From positions 34,855,501-34,919,500 of the forward strand of contig NC_091670.1 in NCBI RefSeq assembly GCF_042453785.1: 64,000 bases of DNA. The letters run 5' to 3'. The stretch comes from Malus domestica (taxonomy: Eukaryota > Streptophyta > Magnoliopsida > Rosales > Rosaceae). The notes under the pieces are model-generated. The model was not told the origin of the DNA. It made no database searches and saw only the letters and a list, made by a program, of their open reading frames with translations. The first letter of the stretch is position 1. Each line of letters opens with the position of its first letter. Positions 1-11,479 of this stretch are shown one piece after another. The position numbers and the translations under genes were made by a program.

Positions 1-1198
1 GTATCGTATTAATCCAGCCTTCATCTTGAGCCAATGCAATGTTATTCAGGCAAATGAAATCATAACAAAATGACTTCTTACCATTAGCACAGGTGTATCT
101 TCTCATCATCTTGGATGGATCTAACAACCTTTTTAAGGAAGTACAATTGTGTACATTCACCCACAAATAACGCTCTGATGGAAGAGGGGGCAATTCTTGA
201 AGGCTTTTGCACCTATCGAGATCAAGACGCCGAAGCTTAGAAAGGCATCTAATGCTTTCAGGTAGACTGACGAAATTATTTCCACTAAGTTCCAATTCTT
301 CCAGAAAGGACAAGCAGCCAATATCATCGGGGATATCCCCTTCATAGAGTTCACAATCTCTTAGAGATAACTCTATCAAAGAGCATAAACGAGTTAGAGA
401 AGAGAACACCAAACCCCAATGAGGAGGATTAGAGAAGAGATTTTTGCTATTCGATAGACGCAAATATTTAAGGCCAACCAGATGTCCAATTGATGAAGGT
501 ATTTCCTCGATCGCACTACCACTTAAGGCAATCGACTCCAAATTCTTCTTCTGCTCCCCAAATTCTAGAATCTTTTTCAGATTTTTGCAATTATCTAGAT
601 GCAACTTCTGAAGGCCAACCAGATGTCCAAAGGATAAAGGTACTTCCTCGATCGCACTACCAATTAAGTCAATGAACGCCAAATTCTTCATCTGCTCCCC
701 AAATTCTGGAATCTTTTTCAGATTTTTGCAATTATTTAGATACAACTCCTTAAGGCCAACCAGATGTCCAATTGATGAAGGTATTTCCTCGATCGCACTA
801 CCACTTAAGACAATCGACTCCAAATTCTTCATCTGCTCCCCAAATTCTGGAATCTTTTCCAGATTTTTGCAATTATCTAGATGCAACTCATAAAGGCTAA
901 CCAGATGTCCAATTGATGAAGGTATTTCCTCAATCGCACTACCACTTAAGGCAATCAACTCCAAATTCTTCATCTGCTCCCCAAATTCTGGAATCTTTTT
1001 CAGATTTTTGCAATTATCTAGATGCAACACCTTAAGGCCAACCAGATGTCCAATTGATGAAGGTATTTCCTCGATCGCACTACCACTTAAGACAATCAAC
1101 TCCAAATTCTTCATCTGCTCCCCAAATTCTGGAATCTTTTTCAGATTTTTGCAGTTATCTAGATGCAACACCTTAAGGCCAACCAGATGTCCAATTGA
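1..1198 (-). pseudogene. Rest of the TNL LRR exon, downstream of the stop
   Basis: The same reading frame stays fully open from 1198 to the window edge after the TAA at 1199-1201. It encodes five more two-repeat LRR units and then non-repeated TNL LRR sequence (short stretches DCELYEGDIPDDIG, LSGNNFVSLPESI, LQELPPLPS), as found just before the C-terminal domain of TNLs. The lack of any other stop or frameshift over about 400 codons suggests the nonsense change is recent. The gene continues beyond base 1, so its real end is not visible. A stop read-through or sequencing error at base 1200 is the alternative. Confidence 0.8.
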
Positions 1199-1739
1199 TT
1201 AAGGTATTTCCTCGATCGCACTACCATTGAAGCTAATCGACTCCAAATTCTTCATCTGCTCCCCAAATTTTGGAATCTTTTTCAGATTTTTGCAATTACG
1301 TAGATGCAACACCTTAAGGCCAACCAGATGTCCAATTGATGAAGGTATTTCCTCGATCGCACTACCACTGAAGCTAATCGACTCCAAATTCTTCATCTGC
1401 TCCCCAAATTCTGGAATCTTTTTCAGATTTTTGCAATTATCTAGATAAAACTTCTGAAGGCCAACCAGATGTCCAATTGATGAAGGTATTTCCTCGATCG
1501 CACTACTACGTAAGTCAATCGACTCCAAATTCTTCATCTGCTCCCCAAATTCTGGAATCTTTTTCAGATTTTTGCAATAACGAAGATGCAACACCTTGAG
1601 GCCAACCAGATGTCCAATTGATGAAGGTATTTCCTCGATCGCACTACCACTGAAGCTAATTGACTTCAAATTCTTCATATGCTCCCCAAATTCTGGAATC
1701 TTTTTCAGATTGTAGCAGTCATCAAGAGAGAGAACCTCA
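471..1739 (-). repeat. Nine tandem 141-bp LRR-coding units
   Basis: The anchor AGGCCAACCAGATGTCCAA (one unit has AGGCTAACC) starts at 471, 612, 753, 894, 1035, 1176, 1317, 1458 and 1599, exactly 141 bp apart each time. Each unit encodes 47 aa, that is two LRRs: one with the core MKNLESI..SAIEEIPSSIG and one with LVGL..LHL..CKNLKKIPEFG. Units differ by only a few bases, so they spread recently by unequal exchange or are being homogenised. Only the sixth unit carries the stop (base 1200 is T where the others have G). Confidence 0.93.
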
Positions 1740-4192
1740 AGGGAATCCATTTCAAACTCACTTGGGAGGCTCTTAATACTGTGGCAGTCAAGACACAAAG
1801 ATTTAAGTCTTTTGAGGACTGCAATAGACGGGTGGATCTCAACTAAATTCTTACAATACGAAAGTTTCAACGTCTCAAGATTTGGAAGACTGCTGAAATC
1901 TGGAGTACTCATCAATTTATTGGAGTTGCAAAGATCGATATATTTCAAGTTGGGCAAGTCCTGTACAACACCAATAAGGTTTAGATCATATATTTAGCTT
2001 CTACAACCTTAATGTTTATTCAAAACAATAAATAAATAAATATATGATAATTTTGTAAGTTAAATAGCATTTATCCAATACTACTTCTTACCATTTTTCC
2101 CTCCCATAGCCGAACAAGTTTGCTCCCATACATCTTGAGTTGAGTAAGAAAACGCAGTTGAAAGTTGGTTGGAAGAAACTCGGATGGATAGAATCTCCAA
2201 TTTATAGTTCTCAAGGAACATGGAAGAAATTCGGGGCATGAAGAAAAAATCAAATTATCGAATTCCAAAATCCTCAGTCCATGGAGCTTAGAGAAGGCTT
2301 GCCAATTCCATTGGCGTACCTCCTCTACTTTGGGCAAGCATAAGGATATTGCTTCAATTGCTCCCGTACCCTAACAATTAAGAAAAGAGGGACAAATTAA
2401 TTTCACATTCAAGTCTACTATAGTGTCAAAAGAAATCATATCTTCTTTCAACTTGGTATTTAACTTCTTACCGTATTGGTCATGAATACACGTATAATGT
2501 CCTCGTAAAGCCACAACCTACTATGTAGACCAGGCTCTTTAGACTCATCACCAACAATTTTCCATGCCATTTCTTGTATCAAATCATGCATCCATATGCC
2601 ATTGTTGTGATCTTGACAGAGGAGAGACTTCTCAATTAGAACATCTATCACAATACGGCTAGAAATTCCAAAAGAATTAGAATTATCTAGTATTTCAATT
2701 ACTTGCTCTGTGTACTTCCCTTTGTGGAAACATGCAACATCGAGAAAAATGCTCTTTTGCATCTCTTCTAGTCCATCATAACTTATTTTAAGTTGATCAA
2801 AAATTTCTGGCTTTGGAATTTTTGACAAATTATGCCGCTCGCTACGCCAAGCATCTAGCCCTCTCTTAAACAAAGCCGACCCCAAAATTTGAAGAGCTAA
2901 TGGAAGGCCTCCAGCATGATTAATGAAATATTTGGACAGTTCCAAAAAATCTTTCTCAGGTTGGTCTTTTCTGAAGGCATGCAGGCTAAAGAGCTTTAGT
3001 GCTTCGGCATCCTTTAACACCTTGACATTATGACATAATGTTATGTCATGCTCGACCAGCAGACGTTCATTTCTAGTTGTAACGATAATTCTACTTCCCA
3101 TGCCAAACCAATCTTCCTTTCCAGCTAGTGCTTGTAGCTGGTTTATTTGATCCACATCATCAAGTACAAGAAGAACCTTTTTGTTGCATAAGCATTTCTT
3201 AGTGTAAATGATTCCCCATTGTTGGTCACTAACGTTTTCAATATTTTCTTTCAAGATTGGGGAAAGAAGTTGTTTTTGAAGACGAACTAGAGTACGCTTT
3301 CTTACAGAAACCTCTCTAACGTTTTCAAGAAAGCAGTGAACTTCAAAATGATGGAAGATTTTATCATAAACTAGCTTAGCAAGAGTAGTCTTGCCTACGC
3401 CACCCATCCCAGTTATCCCAATAAATCGAACATCATTTGCATCATGAGCTAACAGCAAACTTAGTTGCTCGAGTGCAGAATCAGTTCCGACTAACTTCTG
3501 CGAGGAATCTAATAGCGTCCATGTAGCTTGCACTTTCCGCCGCACACATTTGACGATGTCATCAATTAGCTGTCCTTCAGACCTGGAAGGAAGAAAAGTA
3601 TAATAAGTTAACCAAACAGGGGCACCGAAGCAAGAACAAGAACGAAACATTCAAATATGCATGCTTACTTAAAATTCTTCGAATGCCACCCAGAAATTTT
3701 GGATACTTTTTTCAAATCTGCTCTCCACTGGGTCACCTTCTTTTTGTCTTCGGTACTACTGAACTTTTCTTCATGCTCAGCCAAGGCTTTGGCAAAAGAC
3801 GCCCTCTGATTTCCTATGTCAGATGGATTTGTCTCATAAAAGACCGGCAGAATTGATTTCCTCGCTTCCATGCATTCAACAATGTTTCTGAGTTCGTCCA
3901 AGCACCATTTGGAAGAAGCATAGTTTGGAGAGAGAACAACGATTGCTGTGTGCGATGCTTTGATTGCACTTAGGAGCTCTGGAGGAATACTTGTGCCTCT
4001 TTCAAGCTCTTGATCGTCAAAGAAAGTCGTAATTCCTTGGCAATTGCACAATTCATGGTATAAATGGGATACAAAACCCTCACGGGTGTCTACACCCCGG
4101 AAACTCAAAAACACATCATACCTCCATCGAGGAGCTGATTCATTCGAAAGAAAAGATGTGGAGGCTCTTTGGGTGCTCAAAGTCAATGCCAT
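1199..4192 (-). CDS. TIR-NBS-LRR (TNL) resistance protein, cut short by a nonsense codon
   Basis: Intracellular immune receptor family: the TIR domain makes NAD-derived signals, NB-ARC is the nucleotide switch and the LRRs sense ligand. I read four exons with GT-AG introns: 4192-3669, 3582-2472, 2370-2092 and 1960 downward. Frames join cleanly, giving about 891 aa before TAA at 1199-1201. The start is the ATG at 4190-4192, opening MALTLSTQ; ATG-less frame upstream is ignored. TIR lies at about residues 24-165 (DVFLSFRG, then SSKWCLDEL with the expected glutamate). NB-ARC shows the P-loop GMGGVGKTT near 233, LLVLDDVD near 313, GSRIIVTT, GGLPLA near 400 and MHD near 506. Exon 3 carries the usual TNL linker (CPEFLPCSLR, KLVRLWEG). 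LRRs begin at exon 4. The family normally runs past 1000 aa and ends in a C-JID domain, so this product would lack about half the LRRs and the C-terminus. Confidence 0.9.
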
Positions 4193-6032
4193 CAGAACAA
4201 ACAGTTGCTGTAAATCGGGCACTGCAAACAGTAACTGAATGAACAAGTAAAACGATAGAAGATCAACGAGAAGCACATTTCACTCTATTCTTGATTTGTT
4301 CTTCTTTGAGAGCAGACTGTCCAACCCAACACCCATTTGCAGATATAAAGGTCCCCTGCTATACCAACACAAATTCAAATTCATATATATTATCCAAATG
4401 TAAACCAATTCTCAGCTAATTAACTGAGTAAAATTATTAACAAACAGAGTTTAATTAGTTATATATGTCCACCTACATGCATGGCAATTTAATTAGTTAA
4501 ACCCCAAAGATTAGAAAACTTAGTTAATTACAAATCAGGCATACACGCTTTCTTTGTGATAACTATGGATGTATGTATATAAATCCAGCTTTCATAGAAC
4601 CTCCATCTTTTGAACAATGAGCAGTTGAACAGTGCCAATCTTTTGATAATTATAAACTTATGTATACAAGTCTTTTAATAACAATGGGCAGTTCAAATAA
4701 CGTCAAGATTCTTTTTCAATAAAACTATTTAGACACACAATATCAAGATATTTGATGACATATTAATAGATGTGAGCTTTACAATTGCATATTGGACTAA
4801 TATGTATCTTAGAGTTTGTCAATAAGTGTGTTAGTTTTGTGTGTCTAAATTTATGGCATCGCTATTTCGATTAATAAATTGTCTGCATAGTGAGTCTGAT
4901 AAAATGATATATTATACGAGTCACATAATTAAGTAGCTATATTAAACATTGAGTAAAGAAAAATGTTCAAGCAACCCATTATCTGTAAATGACTATCCTT
5001 TAAATAGCCACAATTGGCAGCACTGATGAGGCAATTTGAACCCCAACGAAGAGGACGGAAGAACACATAGAACCCATTGAGCTAAAAGTATTTTGTTTCC
5101 TTTTTCCTGCATTTCAGAAATTTTTATGCCTTGAAGCACAGAAATACAAAGCACCCATAGCCCAAAAACAGCTCAAAAGCCAGGAATAGATAACCCATCA
5201 AGGAAAAATGATAAAGAAAGCAATTGGGAATAAAAAGTCGTTTCATTTGTAACTGATCATTCCTTATACATTTAGTGTATTAGTACTATATAACTGAAAA
5301 CACAATCGAAATTCATCAACAAAACAATCCTACAATTTAAACCATTCAAACTTAAACCAATCATAACCCCAAACAACCAAAGTCTAGGGAACGAAATCTG
5401 ATACTCATAGTACATAATTCATCTCTCTCTATGCGTAAAACATTTAAAAAAATCAAATGCCAGTTATTAGAATGGAAAGTTGAAGTACCTGGGCAAGCTT
5501 TTCTTTTTACCCGAAGATCATGTCCACTTGCTCTAAATAACAATTGTCATCTCGACTTTCCCTGCATTCAAAATATCACCACAAGGGCACTTATATAAGG
5601 GAAAAAACATGTGCATACAATCACCAAAGTTTACATAAATTTGTCACAAATCCATGCCACTGAGTGACACAATAGGATGTTCAAAATCAAAGCAGTTAAG
5701 AGTCAGTGTACACATCACGTGGAATGAAATCATCAAGTCCCACAAGAAAATGTTTCAAAGCATTCTCGTGAAATCAAAATCCAACAACCATTTGATTAGT
5801 TTAACACAAATCATTATGAAAACAATATACAATACACACACATACCCATCCGACTTTTTCTTAATTTCTTGAATTTCTTGACTATGTTTCCTTCTTGATT
5901 ATATTTCTTGAATTTTTTGACTATTTTTTTTTCTAAGATTAGGAGAGAAAAAAGGCTGATAGTGGAAAATCCTAAAAAATTAGAAAAATAAAAAGCCAAA
6001 ATTATAAATCTGGAAAGAGTACCCAAAGATAA
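4193..6032. other. Intergenic, upstream of the TNL
   Basis: AT-rich DNA holding the TNL 5' flank. No long open frame with recognisable content and no clear repeat ends were found. The minus strand has TA-rich stretches near 4380-4395 that could serve as a TATA region for the TNL, but nothing fixes a start site. Confidence 0.5.
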
Positions 6033-6624
6033 GAGCATGTTTGGTACTCTACTTGAATCCAACTTTTTAAACTCAAAAATAATTTTCAATTTTTAGGCCT
6101 TAAAAACTTGTTTGGTATGACTATTTTCAAAAACTGAACTCAAGACTAACTAAAAAATATAGTCTATTATCTAAAAACACAAAAAATGAGTTTTTAGAGT
6201 TTTTAAACTTAAACACACTCCTTTCTTTTCTCTCCCTCCTCCCCTCTCGCTCCAAATCTATCTCTCTTTTCTTCTTTCTCTCTCCCCCTTCTTTTTGTTT
6301 TTTTCACTTTTTTTCGTCTCTCTCCAATCCGCTCTCTTCATTCTCTCGGTTCTTTCTCTCACTCCTCTTCCTCTCTATCTCCTCCGATCTTCTCACTTCT
6401 TTTTCTTTCCTCCAATCATCTCTTACTTTCTTTCCTTATCTCTCATCTTTCTCTCTCGACCCTTTTTTATGGATCTTTTTGTCTAGTTTAAGTTGTAAGA
6501 TTTAAAAATTTTAAATCGCATACCAAAAGTTTTTTATTCTTAAAGAAAATTGTTTTCAAGAAAAATTCTTAAAAAATGTTTTGAGAAATTATAAAAAATT
6601 TCAAATAGGATACCAAACATGCTC
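6033..6624. mobile_element. Harbinger/Tourist-like MITE
   Basis: Terminal inverted repeats GAGCATGTTTGGTA (6033-6046) and its exact complement TACCAAACATGCTC (6611-6624), with weaker pairing further in. The element is flanked by the 3-bp direct repeat TAA (6030-6032 and 6625-6627), the target duplication typical of PIF/Harbinger elements. It is 592 bp with no coding capacity. The middle (about 6220-6470) is a strongly CT-rich tract, which produces spurious open frames. Confidence 0.85.
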
Positions 6625-7890
6625 TAAGATTTTCTGCCAGATTCGCGGTTTTTCAGTGAGAGGACGTTCTCGTTAGTAGTTTCTTAGAGATAAGAGGAAA
6701 AATAGAGATGAAAAAAATACCCAGAGATGGAGCGGAGGAGATGTTGTCCAACGGAGGAGGAGGAAGGAGGGAGGAGCCTGGATGGGGAGATGCTGTCGAA
6801 CGGATGAGGATGTTTCGTGGTTCTAAGAGGGAACTCGTGAGATTCGTTCTGGAAGCAAATTGAACCTCCTTCCTTTTGCAACGATGACCAGCTTTAGATT
6901 AGGGTAATGTTTTAAAATTTAAAAAAATAAAAATTGAAACCTCAAATCCTTTTATGGTAATTACAAGATGCAATTTTTATTCGTAACTATACAATCAGAT
7001 ATTTAGTACAAACACATATTTGACAATTTGATTTGATTTTACAATCTTCGATAACTCAGTTTAAGCCGTTAAATCATATTCAATTACTGAAAAATGAGCT
7101 ATACAAACAAAAAACAATAATCTACGACCGAGTAAACAAAAATGAGCGGAGAAAAGAAAATAAAAACTTTAAATCTTATTTTGGTAATTGAAAATGTAAA
7201 TTAAGCAAAAGAGACTAAGGACTTAGAGAATTACTAAACAAAATACAGGATCAACACAAACTTACACAAGTAAAGAGAAGTGACAAATGGCAAGACAAGA
7301 AGGAAATAAATCACACTGACAATTCTCGCAACGAGGTTGTAGGAATGTAGGAAATTCAGAGAGGTAGGGTGGGAAATAAGTGGGAGGGAAATGGACAGCT
7401 GTGTAATGATACTGGTAGTGAAGGTGGTGGGGATCACACGGTTATTTCTTTGACGAAGAAAAGTTAGTAGGATCACTTATCTAAATAGGAGTAAAAGTAC
7501 TAAAATTTTAGGATGATCCATGGTGAATGTGCGAAATATCGAATATCTCATACCCTCCGTTAAAATTTCAAACAATTGATCGGCCCTGACTAATGTTTAC
7601 TGTTGGATTTAGTGGCTCATTCCGATTGGACCGTTTACTTTGACAAAGCTAATTGATTGGCTGTTTGAATAGCCCCATGTGAACGCCACGTAATGACTAT
7701 GTTAAAGGCAGCAAGCAGCCAATATTATAACGCATTGGACGCTTTTTCTTTTGGTTCAAACTTCCCATCACCAAAGAGAAAAAGAGAGGCAACCCTTGCC
7801 TTTCGGTTCCTAAAAAACAGAGAGAGGCAATTAAAAAAAAAAAAAAAACGCTGTTGTAAAAGTTGTGAGTTTGAATGCCTATATAATTTT
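6625..7890. other. Intergenic
   Basis: AT-rich sequence with no supported gene. Short frames at 6684-6881 and 7234-7476 (minus) and 7693-7902 (plus) have low-complexity or unremarkable products. The motif around 7731-7790 (TTGGACGC, then TTTTGGTT, then AGAGAAAAAGA) recurs in looser form near 8677-8725. Confidence 0.5.
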
Positions 7891-8046
7891 AAGGAAAATT
7901 AACGAAAAGAGTTTAAAAACGTTCAGTTTTAAAGATAAGGACAAACTAAAGGATAAAGTGAATAGTATCATGATTAACTTTTTAGTGTAAAAATATGATT
8001 TTTCGTTAAAGTGAACAGTACCACAGGCTTTTCGTTAAAACTTCCT
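7891..8046. mobile_element. Short MITE with imperfect terminal inverted repeats
   Basis: The left end AAGGAAAATTAACGAAAAG (7891-7909) is the near complement of the right end CTTTTCGTTAAAACTTCCT (8028-8046). The 156-bp interior is non-coding and has internal repeats (AAAGTGAA.AGTA occurs twice). Flanks are TA/T-rich, so the target duplication cannot be set with certainty. It resembles a very abundant small repeat of rosaceous genomes, from memory only. Confidence 0.6.
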
Positions 8047-8289
8047 ATATTTTAGTAAAAAGAGAAAAAAACAAGGATAACTAAAATGATGGTGTCGTCA
8101 AATTTATTGTTGTTCGATGACATGATTTTCAACTCGTATAACATGATTTTTCAACATACCTTAAATTGCTTTGTAGAATTATGCATGTGGAAGACTTTAT
8201 ATAAAGAGCATCAATATATGATCAAAACACACAAGATCCAAAAGAGTAAAAACAATAATGTTGCTATTCCCCTCCTCTCTTTATCTATA

Positions 8290-8579
8290 CTAGCATATGG
8301 GCACACACAAAATGTGTGAGAAATTTTTTTTTTTTTTTTTTTTTGAAATAGAAGGAGAGTGAGGAAGAGAGTGACAGAGAATGTGGGAGTAGGAAGCTTT
8401 TTTTTTTCTTTTTTTTTTTAATTAGACATATGTTAGGATTAAAAAACAACAAAATTTAGTTGTGTGAAATTTCATTTCTGTCCCATATTTCTTATTCATG
8501 TTCCGTTTTAATTAAAGGGTTAAACTAGTAATTTCATAGAATTTTAGTTGACAATGAGTGTTTTATTAATTAGTAGAGA
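8290..8579 (-). mobile_element. Non-autonomous Helitron-like element, copy 1
   Basis: Read on the minus strand it starts TCTCTACTAATTAATAAAA directly after a host A (8580). It ends with a short hairpin (CACACATTTTGTGTGTG), a few bases, then CTAG (8293-8290) followed by host T (8289). A 5' TC, a 3' hairpin before CTRR, insertion between A and T and no target duplication are the Helitron hallmarks. It is 290 bp with no coding capacity. A second, inverted copy lies at 10199-10480. Confidence 0.72.
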
Positions 8580-10198
8580 TATTTTGTGTGATACATTGCA
8601 CCTGTTAGACTTTTATCTTTAGCAAAAATTACAACTCTTACTTTAACCTATTTATAACATGAGCGCATTATAAGGCATTGGATGCCTTTCTTTTGGTTCC
8701 CATTAGCAAAAGAGAAAAAGAAAGGTTTTGGGCAAATTACACGTTCAAGATATTGGTGCTACATTTTTTTTGTTTTTGGGAGAGATGAAATTATGTGTTT
8801 TCATCTTCTTTATTTAATTCTTTGTTTCAATGAGAACTATTGGGTGTAATAGGATTTGGGTTTTCAAAGTTAAAACTCTATTTGTGATCTCCATTGGTTA
8901 TTAATAAACTTTCCTTTCTGTTTTCGCAAAAGATGTGAGTTTTTGCCTAATCAATATAAATTTGTGTGTCACTTTGAATTGTTTGTTTTGTCCAAATTTT
9001 CAGAATTAATTTATTAGTTTCGCATTTTATGCTTTCAAACACCACTTACTACTAGAAGAATAAGCTAAACCATTTAATCAAATTAAACGACAAGTTTACT
9101 GCACAAAACTGCTCATTTTGGTTTCATTTGACTGATTTGAATGTTTCATCACATAAGTATGAAGATAAAATTCGATTAAACGGAAGAACAAATACTAATT
9201 AAGTGAGAACATCATCAATTAAACATTGGCATCCAATATCGAGCCAAAGATAAGTTGGAAGGACCTAGCAAGCAGCGCCATTAGCCAACATTTATATCCA
9301 ACACAATCACACAAATTAAACTCTCAACAGAAAAAGTTATATGTGGGAAAGAAAGAATGAATTACATGAAACAAGAATGTCAAAATAACGATGTAATCAA
9401 CTTATTACGTGTTGTCACGCCACAAAGTTAAATCTTCCTTAAAGAAGCAACAATGAAATCCCCATGCAAGAGCTGTCCACTTTCCAATACTTGTTCAAGA
9501 GGAAAAGCTGAAAGAAACACTTTAACATATGGACTTTTAAAGTGAAAGAACAAGTATTTTCCACAAAAAAAAAGTGGAAGACTGACTCTGATTTCCAATA
9601 CGCGTTACAAAGTGAAGAGAACGGTTTTCTACAAAGAAAAGTGGAAGACTGATCACTGTGAGAAATTTCCAGGAAGCTTCCCAGTTGGTAAGTGTTATCT
9701 TTCTTCACTTTTTCATTGCTCACTTAAGTTATTGGTTGTGACTTCTCTGCAACTTCCCAGCTTTCCCATTTTTCAAAATGAAAATAATTACGTCACCCAC
9801 CAGTGGCGAAATCAAGAATAAATGAATAAATGAGGAGAGGAGTGAATTTAAAAGCGTTAATAAAAAAAAACATGGACAACCAAATCCTTTTACATGTTAG
9901 ACAATATCGTTGTTTATAATGTATCAATACAAAGAAATATTGTTACAATTCTACAGGTGAGGTTTCAAGTTATAAAAATGTGGCATAATAGGTTCATTAT
10001 TAATAAAAGAAAAAGCATCTCTTTCAATGTAAAAAACCAAGATATCATTCAACAATAGATTTCGATTTTACTACGCAGTGATGTTTTAAAATATTCATAA
10101 CAATGTTTCTTATAGTTTTGTTCTATTATGTAGCTGTATAATGGAAAAAATTCTTAGACTCTTAATTTTATAGTACAGTCTTCTATATGACTAATAAC
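8580..10198. other. Intergenic
   Basis: AT-rich DNA without a recognisable gene. A short imperfect direct repeat with the core AAAGTGGAAGACTGA occurs at about 9568 and 9640, each copy preceded by a TTTTCTACAAA-like stretch. The two overlapping small frames here (9439-9723 minus, 9612-9821 plus) show no family features. Confidence 0.5.
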
Positions 10199-10480
10199 TC
10201 TATAAATTAATAAAATCCTCTTTGTCAACCAAAAGATGATGAAAAGACAACTTATTCTTCTATCACAAAAAAAATGATGGGCAATAATGTAATTTCACAT
10301 GTCTAAATTTTACTATTTTTTATTGAAATCTCACTTACATGTGATGTTAAAATATCTCTAATATTTAAAATTAAAAAAAAATCTCCCACTTCCCCACGTT
10401 CTCTCTCTATCTCTCTCTCTCTCTCCTCATTTTCTAAAAAAAATCTGTTCATACACACAAAGTGTGTAGGCAAATGCTAG
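10199..10480 (+). mobile_element. Non-autonomous Helitron-like element, copy 2
   Basis: Aligns along its length with the reverse complement of 8290-8579: start TCTATAAATTAATAAAA, then TTGTCAACCAAAA, an interior CT repeat, the hairpin ACACACAAAGTGTGT (10452-10467) and the terminus CTAG at 10477-10480 followed by T. The base before the 5' TC is C rather than A, so that edge may have decayed. It is 282 bp and non-coding. Confidence 0.7.
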
Positions 10481-11479
10481 TAATTAATTAAACTAACAAT
10501 TTAATTAATCAATATCAATAATCACATAAATTATTTAATATCATATAAACTATTCAATAATCATTAATTCAATTCATCAATAATAAACCATTTCATTCAT
10601 CAATAATCATATAATTCATATCAATAATAAATGATCAATACCATAAGTTATAATTCTGTATCAATTAAACACAATTTCATATTAAAGTATCAATTAGGAA
10701 TTTAAATAAAAAAACTAGAAATTTAACTTAAAAATTGGCTTTAAAATCCGGCTTTGAAGTAGAAGCTGTTGACTTGAATTGGAACTGGAAGCCTCTGGCC
10801 AAGGCTTGGCTTGAAGGCTGGAAAGGAAGGGGGTAATCTGGGCAGAATAACTGATTTGGGTGAGGGGATTGGGAATTTGGGACTGGGAGAATGAAGGATT
10901 AATGGGGCCAAGTGCTCCCCATATTGTATTATATAGTTTTTTTTTCATTAAAAATACGACGTTGGGGTTAATGGGGTGGTCCCCATATTGTATTATATAG
11001 TTTTTTTCATTAAATCAAACAAGGCTCAGTTCCTTTCGTTTTGGGCCTGAACTTTTCAGAAAAAATAGCCAACGCACACAGCAGCAGCAGAAAACATAAC
11101 CATCACCTGCAAATTTTTCGACGAACCAGAGGGACGGCTACTCGCTCATGGGCTTCATTTCCGGCGAGAGGAGAGACGGCTGACCCTCCTTGCTCCTCTG
11201 TAGCTTCGTCACTGTACATGAATGTTCGAATTCCTCCTCTATAATCTTCTATATCTATATATATAAAGGGAGAGCCCCAGTTTAGTGAAACATTCGATAA
11301 TGTCAAAAATACCCTTACTTAATGACATAGCACAAATCAAGGATTTGATACCAAAAGAGGGATAAAATGGTACAAACATTAACTACAGAATTTGAAACGT
11401 GGGAGGAAAGTGAAAAAGAATAAACAGTCGCCAGTTCAGCTATCAGTTCTTCTTCAACTTCCCATGATTGAAACAAACG
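10481..11479. other. Intergenic; AT-rich tract and a short duplication
   Basis: 10490-10690 is nearly pure A/T with repeated AATAATCA-type words. A duplicated segment of about 65 bp places CCCCATATTGTATTATATAG at 10916-10935 and again at 10981-11000, each followed by a T run and CATTAAA. At 11254 the sequence A|TCTATATATATAAAG resembles a Helitron 5' end, but I found no matching 3' end. No gene is supported. Confidence 0.5.

Noticed and set aside
157-354. 65-aa minus-strand frame near the left edge
   Set aside because: It is in a different frame from the TNL LRR exon, which is open through this region with good LRR content.
471-1739. Regular repeats that could suggest a CRISPR array
   Set aside because: Units are contiguous, in frame and encode LRRs in a plant gene. 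There are no unique spacers. The 58-bp copia leader repeats were rejected for the same reason.
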